Assembly (NCBI RefSeq): GCF_014596915.1
Contig: NZ_JACVWU010000017.1
Location: 154,439-218,438, forward strand
Origin: Streptomyces sp. TRM68416
GTDB lineage: Bacteria; Actinomycetota; Actinomycetes; Streptomycetales; Streptomycetaceae
DNA length: 64,000 nucleotides
Reading direction: 5' to 3'
The notes beneath the pieces are model-generated. The model searched no databases, had not been told where the DNA came from, and saw only the letters and a list, made by a program, of their open reading frames with translations. Positions 60,678-64,000 of this stretch are shown here, piece after piece; positions within the stretch are counted from its first letter, which is position 1, and each line of letters begins with the position of its first letter. The position numbers were made by a program, and so were the translations under genes.

Positions 60678-60908
60678 ATGGCGCAGTCCGCCGTCCAGCC
60701 GACCCTCGGCACCACCGGCTCCACCGCCGCCCCCGCCAAGCTGCCGATCGGCGCGATCGTCCCCTGGGCGGTCTTCTTCGGCATCCTGATGCTGGTCCTG
60801 CTCTACTTCGTCGGCGCCGAACAGGGCGCCACCGCTCTCCTCTCCGGCGAGGGCGTGCACGAGTTCGTGCACGACGCCCGCCACCTCCTCGGCTTCCCCT
60901 GCCACTGA
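60678..60908 (+). CDS. cbtB: CbtB, small cobalt transporter subunit
   Basis: A 76-residue protein with one membrane helix (IVPWAVFFGILMLVLLYFVG) and a C-terminal His-rich metal-binding end (GVHEFVHDARHLLGFPCH), the known CbtB pattern. With CbtA it is predicted to carry cobalt across the membrane. ATG 60678 follows AGGAGG. It lies directly behind the cobalamin riboswitch, and CbtA follows by 25 bases. Confidence 0.95.
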   Translation: MAQSAVQPTLGTTGSTAAPAKLPIGAIVPWAVFFGILMLVLLYFVGAEQGATALLSGEGVHEFVHDARHLLGFPCH

Positions 60909-60933
60909 CGGCGACGAGGAAGCCCCACCGCTC

Positions 60934-61695
60934 ATGAACTCCGCAACCGTCAGAAACCTCCTGGTCCGCGGCATGCTCGCGGGCCTCGTCGCAGGCCTGG
61001 CCGCCCTCGTCGTCGCCTACTTCCTGGGCGAACCGCACGTCGACGCGGCCATCGCCTTCGAGGAGTCCCACGCCCACGAACACGGCGGCGAGGAACTCGT
61101 CAGCCGTACCATGCAGTCCACCGTCGGCCTCTCCGCCGGCGTCCTCGTCTACGGCGTGGCCTTCGGCGGCATCGCCGCCCTCGCGTACTGCTTCGCGCTC
61201 GGCCGCATCGGCCGGTTCGGACCGCGCGCGAGCGCGCTCCTGCTGGCGGGCGCGGGACTGCTCGCCGTCTACGTCGTCCCCTTCCTCAAGTACCCGGCCA
61301 ACCCGCCTGCGTCGAGCGACCCCGACACCATCAACCAGCGCACCGCCCTGTACTTCCTCATGGTCGTCCTCGGCGTCCTGCTGACGGTGGGCACGGTCAT
61401 CCTGGGCAAGCGCCTCGCCCCGCGCCTCGGCAGTTGGAACGCCACGGTCACGGCGGGCGCGTTCTTCGTCCTCGTCGTCGGTCTGGCCTACGCCTTCCTG
61501 CCGTCGTACAACGAGACCCCGCCCGACTTCCCCGCCACCCTGCTGTGGGAGTACCGGCTCGCCGCACTCGCCGTCCAGGTCACCCTGTGGACCGCCTTCG
61601 GCCTGGTCTTCGGCGTGCTGGCGCAGCGACTGCTCGCCCCCGCCTCCGAGGCGGAGGCGACGGCGCCCGCGCGGGCAACCCCCGTACCGCACTGA
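60934..61695 (+). CDS. cbtA: CbtA, cobalt transporter
   Basis: A 253-residue membrane protein with five to six helices (VRGMLAGLVAGLAALVVAYF, VGLSAGVLVYGVAFGGIAAL, TAGAFFVLVVGLAYAFLPSY) and the His-rich EESHAHEHGGEELVS loop after helix one that marks CbtA. It belongs to the riboswitch-controlled CbtA/CbtB cobalt uptake pair. It shares a transcript with CbtB and ends at a strong terminator. Confidence 0.95.
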   Translation: MNSATVRNLLVRGMLAGLVAGLAALVVAYFLGEPHVDAAIAFEESHAHEHGGEELVSRTMQSTVGLSAGVLVYGVAFGGIAALAYCFALGRIGRFGPRASALLLAGAGLLAVYVVPFLKYPANPPASSDPDTINQRTALYFLMVVLGVLLTVGTVILGKRLAPRLGSWNATVTAGAFFVLVVGLAYAFLPSYNETPPDFPATLLWEYRLAALAVQVTLWTAFGLVFGVLAQRLLAPASEAEATAPARATPVPH

Positions 61696-61710
61696 TCACT
61701 CCACCTCCAC

Positions 61711-61739
61711 GGGCCCCCGGCGCACCCCGCCGGGGGCCC
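61711..61739. terminator. Terminator after cbtA
   Basis: GGGCCCCCGGCG (61711-61722) pairs perfectly with CGCCGGGGGCCC (61728-61739) over a five-base loop, 16 bases after the cbtA stop and followed by TT. Confidence 0.85.
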
Positions 61740-61768
61740 TTCGCCGTGTCCCCGCCATTCCCAATTTC

Positions 61769-61782
61769 TGGAACACGTTCTA
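61769..61782. promoter_or_regulatory. KstR-like operator before the acyl-CoA dehydrogenase
   Basis: TGGAACACGTTCTA matches the TnnAACnnGTTnnA pattern of the KstR steroid-catabolism repressor at every fixed position. It lies 45 bases before the start codon at 61827. Confidence 0.65.
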
Positions 61783-61826
61783 CGGTGTGCGCCGTCAGCA
61801 TCGGCTGAGGCAGACCTGGAGGCGCC

Positions 61827-63005
61827 GTGCACCTCGACCACACGCCCGAGCAGCAGCGGCTGCGCACCGAACTGCGCGCCTACTTCGCCGAGCTGGTGCC
61901 CGACGCGGCCCACGCCCGCCACCACGACCCGGCCGCCCAGAAGCGCTTCTACCGCGCGACCATCAGGCGCCTCGGCGCGGACGGCTGGCTCGGTGTCGGC
62001 TGGCCGAAGGAGTACGGCGGACGCGGCCTGAGCGCGATGGAGCAGTTCATCTTCTTCGACGAGGCCGCCCAGGCCGGCGTCCCCCTGCCGCTGATGGCCC
62101 TCAACACCGTCGGCCCCACGATCATGCAGTTCGGCACCGACGAGCAGAAGACGTACTTCCTGCCCCGCATCCTCTCCGGCGAACTCGACTTCGCCATCGG
62201 CTACAGCGAGCCCGACGCCGGCACCGACCTGGCCTCCCTGCGCACCCGCGCGGTGCGCGACGGCGAGGAGTACGTCGTCAACGGCCAGAAGATCTGGACG
62301 ACGAACGGCGACACCGCCGACTGGGTCTGGCTGGCCGTCCGCACCGACCCCGCCGCCCCCGCCCACAAGGGCATCACGATGCTCCTGGTCCCGACCACCG
62401 ACCCCGGCTACTCCTGCACCCTCATCAACACCCTCGCCGGCCACGACACCACGGCCAGCTACTACGAGAACGTCCGCGTCCCGGTCTCCCGCCGCGTCGG
62501 CGCCGAGAACCAGGGCTGGCGGCTGATCACCAACCAGCTCAACCACGAACGCGTCACCCTCGCTGCCCACGGCACCATGGCCATCCGCGCCCTGCACGAC
62601 GTCCAGCGCTGGGCGACCGAGACCAAGCTCGCCGACGGCCGCCGCGTCATCGACCTGCCCTGGGTCCGTCGCCACCTCGCCCGGACCCACGCCCGCCTCG
62701 ACGCCCTGAAGCTCCTCAACTGGCAGATGGTGCACGCCGTCGAGGCCGGCACCCTCACCCCCCAGGACGCCTCCGCCGTCAAGGTCTACGGCTCCGAGGC
62801 CCGCCGCGACGCCTACGCGAGCCTCCTGGAGATCGTCGCCGTCCCGGGCGCCCTGAAGGAGGGCTCCGCGGGCGCCGTCCTCCACGGCGAACTGGAGCGC
62901 GGCTACCGTTCCGCCGTCATCTTCACCTTCGGCGGCGGCAACAACGAGATCCAACGGGAGATCATCTCGTGGATCGGACTGGGGATGCCCCGGGTGCGGC
63001 GCTGA
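61827..63005 (+). CDS. Acyl-CoA dehydrogenase
   Basis: A 392-residue FAD-dependent beta-oxidation enzyme. The start is typical (HLDHTPEQQRLRTELRAYFA), followed by GWPKEYGGRGLSAMEQFIFF, the FAD/substrate segment GYSEPDAGTDLASLRTRAVR, GQKIWTTNGDTADWVWLAVR and the C-terminal FTFGGGNNEIQREIISWIGL. GTG 61827 has GGAGG five bases upstream. Its size and sequence resemble the FadE proteins of steroid or branched-acyl breakdown, and a KstR-like box precedes it. The TetR gene downstream is on the opposite strand. The acyl substrate is not certain. Confidence 0.93.
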   Translation: MHLDHTPEQQRLRTELRAYFAELVPDAAHARHHDPAAQKRFYRATIRRLGADGWLGVGWPKEYGGRGLSAMEQFIFFDEAAQAGVPLPLMALNTVGPTIMQFGTDEQKTYFLPRILSGELDFAIGYSEPDAGTDLASLRTRAVRDGEEYVVNGQKIWTTNGDTADWVWLAVRTDPAAPAHKGITMLLVPTTDPGYSCTLINTLAGHDTTASYYENVRVPVSRRVGAENQGWRLITNQLNHERVTLAAHGTMAIRALHDVQRWATETKLADGRRVIDLPWVRRHLARTHARLDALKLLNWQMVHAVEAGTLTPQDASAVKVYGSEARRDAYASLLEIVAVPGALKEGSAGAVLHGELERGYRSAVIFTFGGGNNEIQREIISWIGLGMPRVRR

Positions 63006-63175
63006 CGCCCCGTGTGACGAGGCCTACCTCTAGCCGTCGTTGTCAGCGTCAGCCAGACCTTCCCCAAGGGAGTAGCCAGAAGCCGTCGACGTCGCAGTGT
63101 CCACGTGAGCTGCTCCCTTCGGGGTATACAGCCCGCTACTCGTCATCCGTGCAGGGGTGAGGGGTCGGGGAACGG

Positions 63176-63811
63176 TCAGTCGAGCTCGGGCAGGGGGCGC
63201 CGGGCGATCTCGTGGGCGTCGTCCTGGGGTACGCCCAGCATGCGCAGGACCATCTCGGCGAGGTTCACCGCGGCCTGGTCGCCGTCCAGGTCGGGGCGGG
63301 CGAATCTCATCTCCACCAGGGACAGCAGGGTTCCGCCCAGGGCGGTCAGGGCGACGGCCGGGTCGACGGGGGTGAAGCGGCCGGAGGCGAGGCCGGCGTC
63401 GATGTCGCGCAGGGCCCGCCGGACCAGGCCATTGTCCGAGTGGATGTGGCCCAGGCCGCGGCGGCGCAGGATCTGCATCAGCTCGGGGTGGGAGTCGGCC
63501 ATGCGGGCGCTGAGCCGGAAGCCTGCAGCGACGAGTTCCGCCGGGTCGTCGATCCCCGTCAGGCGCTCGTCGCAGTTCTGGCCGAACTCCTCCATGGCAT
63601 CCACCACGGCCGCCTCGAACAGCTCCGTCTTGGAGTCGAAGTGGTTGTAGAAGGAGCCGAAGCCGACGTCGGCGCGCTCGGCGATCGCCTGGATGCTGGC
63701 GCTGGTGTCCCCGGTCTCGGCGAGTATCTGCCGGGCGGCGTGGATGAGCGCGCGACGGGTCTCGGCGCGGCGCCGCTCGAAGCGGTTGCTGGGCGGGGCT
63801 GACGTAGGCAT
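63176..63811 (-). CDS. TetR-family transcriptional regulator
   Basis: A 211-residue TetR repressor with the N-terminal helix-turn-helix ALIHAARQILAETGDTSASI, followed by QAIAERADVGFGSFYNHFDS. The C-terminal part is an all-helical ligand domain. It converges on the acyl-CoA dehydrogenase gene, with 170 bases between that hold nothing recognisable, and diverges from the gene beginning at 63947. Several dyads in the divergent gap are probable operators. It is not the KstR type. Confidence 0.92.
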   Translation of the reverse strand: MPTSAPPSNRFERRRAETRRALIHAARQILAETGDTSASIQAIAERADVGFGSFYNHFDSKTELFEAAVVDAMEEFGQNCDERLTGIDDPAELVAAGFRLSARMADSHPELMQILRRRGLGHIHSDNGLVRRALRDIDAGLASGRFTPVDPAVALTALGGTLLSLVEMRFARPDLDGDQAAVNLAEMVLRMLGVPQDDAHEIARRPLPELD

Positions 63812-63851
63812 GCACAGAGTCTAACTGCGGGGGCGATGGCTACAGCAGCTC

Positions 63852-63921
63852 TGATGAAGTCATCAATTCCTGTCGCGAACGTCTTGACGGCAAGACTGTC
63901 AAACTTGATGATTCCCTCATC
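63852..63921. promoter_or_regulatory. Three dyads in the TetR divergent promoter region
   Basis: TGATGAAGTCATCA (63852-63865, perfect 6-bp arms), TTGACGGCAAGACTGTCAA (63884-63902, outer arms TTGAC/GTCAA) and GATGATTCCCTCATC (63907-63921, perfect 5-bp arms) lie within 70 bases between the divergent starts. The outer two share the GATGA/TCATC core. Confidence 0.65.
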
Positions 63922-63946
63922 GAGGCGATGCTGCTCGGAGGGCACC

Positions 63947-64000
63947 ATGTCTGAAACCCGCGTCCACGGGCCCGCTGTCAAGACGGCCCACCAGGACCTG
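63947..64000 (+). CDS. Start of a gene cut by the window edge
   Basis: ATG 63947 has CGGAGGG upstream with normal spacing and opens MSETRVHGPAVKTAHQDL before the window ends. Eighteen codons are too few to name the product. It is divergent from the TetR gene and probably regulated by it. Confidence 0.7.
   Translation, partial: MSETRVHGPAVKTAHQDL

Overview
The window is very GC-rich, with strong third-position GC, GTG and TTG starts, many 4-nt start/stop overlaps and gene families typical of Actinobacteria. The gene set (dormancy-type universal stress proteins, type II PatA, DasR-like operators, PucR regulators, CbtAB) points to Streptomyces or a close relative, probably an accessory or arm-like part of the chromosome, because remnants and frameshifted genes are common.

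Layout. 0-9.4 kb: phosphoketolase, an AraC regulator, a secreted beta-trefoil protein, then an operon patA - CBS/BON - flavodoxin - Acg-type nitroreductase. 9.4-26.5 kb: a mosaic of regulators and catabolic genes (two PucR proteins, an FAD/Fe-S oxidase, a cytochrome/ferredoxin fusion, an MHS transporter, a TetR regulator facing a frameshifted FAD monooxygenase) mixed with decayed genes (MFS, class II aldolase, HAD, IS5 pieces), a Nudix hydrolase, an orphan MazF-like toxin, a P-loop kinase and a Tat-exported metallo-hydrolase. 26.8-34.1 kb: a minus-strand operon for a four-subunit group 3b-like [NiFe] hydrogenase followed by a CBS protein, hypD and hypE. 34.7-45.9 kb: a self-contained sugar phosphotransferase island (EIIB, EIIA, HAD phosphatase, two Gfo/Idh/MocA dehydrogenases on the minus strand; a GntR regulator; EIIC, HPr, EI, NagB, a broken ROK kinase and a protein of unknown function on the plus strand), with four DasR-type operators. 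46.6-50.1 kb: the remaining hydrogenase maturation genes (protease, an 81-codon ORF, hypF, hypC), colinear with the hydrogenase operon. 50.2-54.8 kb: two divergent universal stress proteins and pyruvate phosphate dikinase. 54.8-59.2 kb: orphan ctaD/ctaF and qcrB plus two small proteins. 59.4-64 kb: a cysteine-rich copper-binding-type protein, a cobalamin riboswitch with cbtBA facing a phosphatase-like protein, an acyl-CoA dehydrogenase behind a KstR-like box, and a TetR regulator.

Working together. Much of the window reads as a low-oxygen survival module: hydrogenase for redox balance, phosphoketolase and pyruvate phosphate dikinase for carbon rerouting, universal stress and CBS proteins as sensors, extra terminal-oxidase and bc1 subunits. 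Paired GGGGCCGAACGGTCCC-like boxes in front of the hydrogenase operon, the maturation operon and the universal stress genes suggest a shared DevR/OsdR-type regulator. The PTS island appears to be inserted between the two halves of the hydrogenase locus.

The most unusual signals are a run of seven 33-bp units at the 5' end of hypF whose last unit is the acylphosphatase motif itself, a second partial copy of that 5' end forming a separate translationally coupled ORF, and the complete private PTS phosphorelay tied to two dehydrogenases, a phosphatase and an amino-sugar deaminase.
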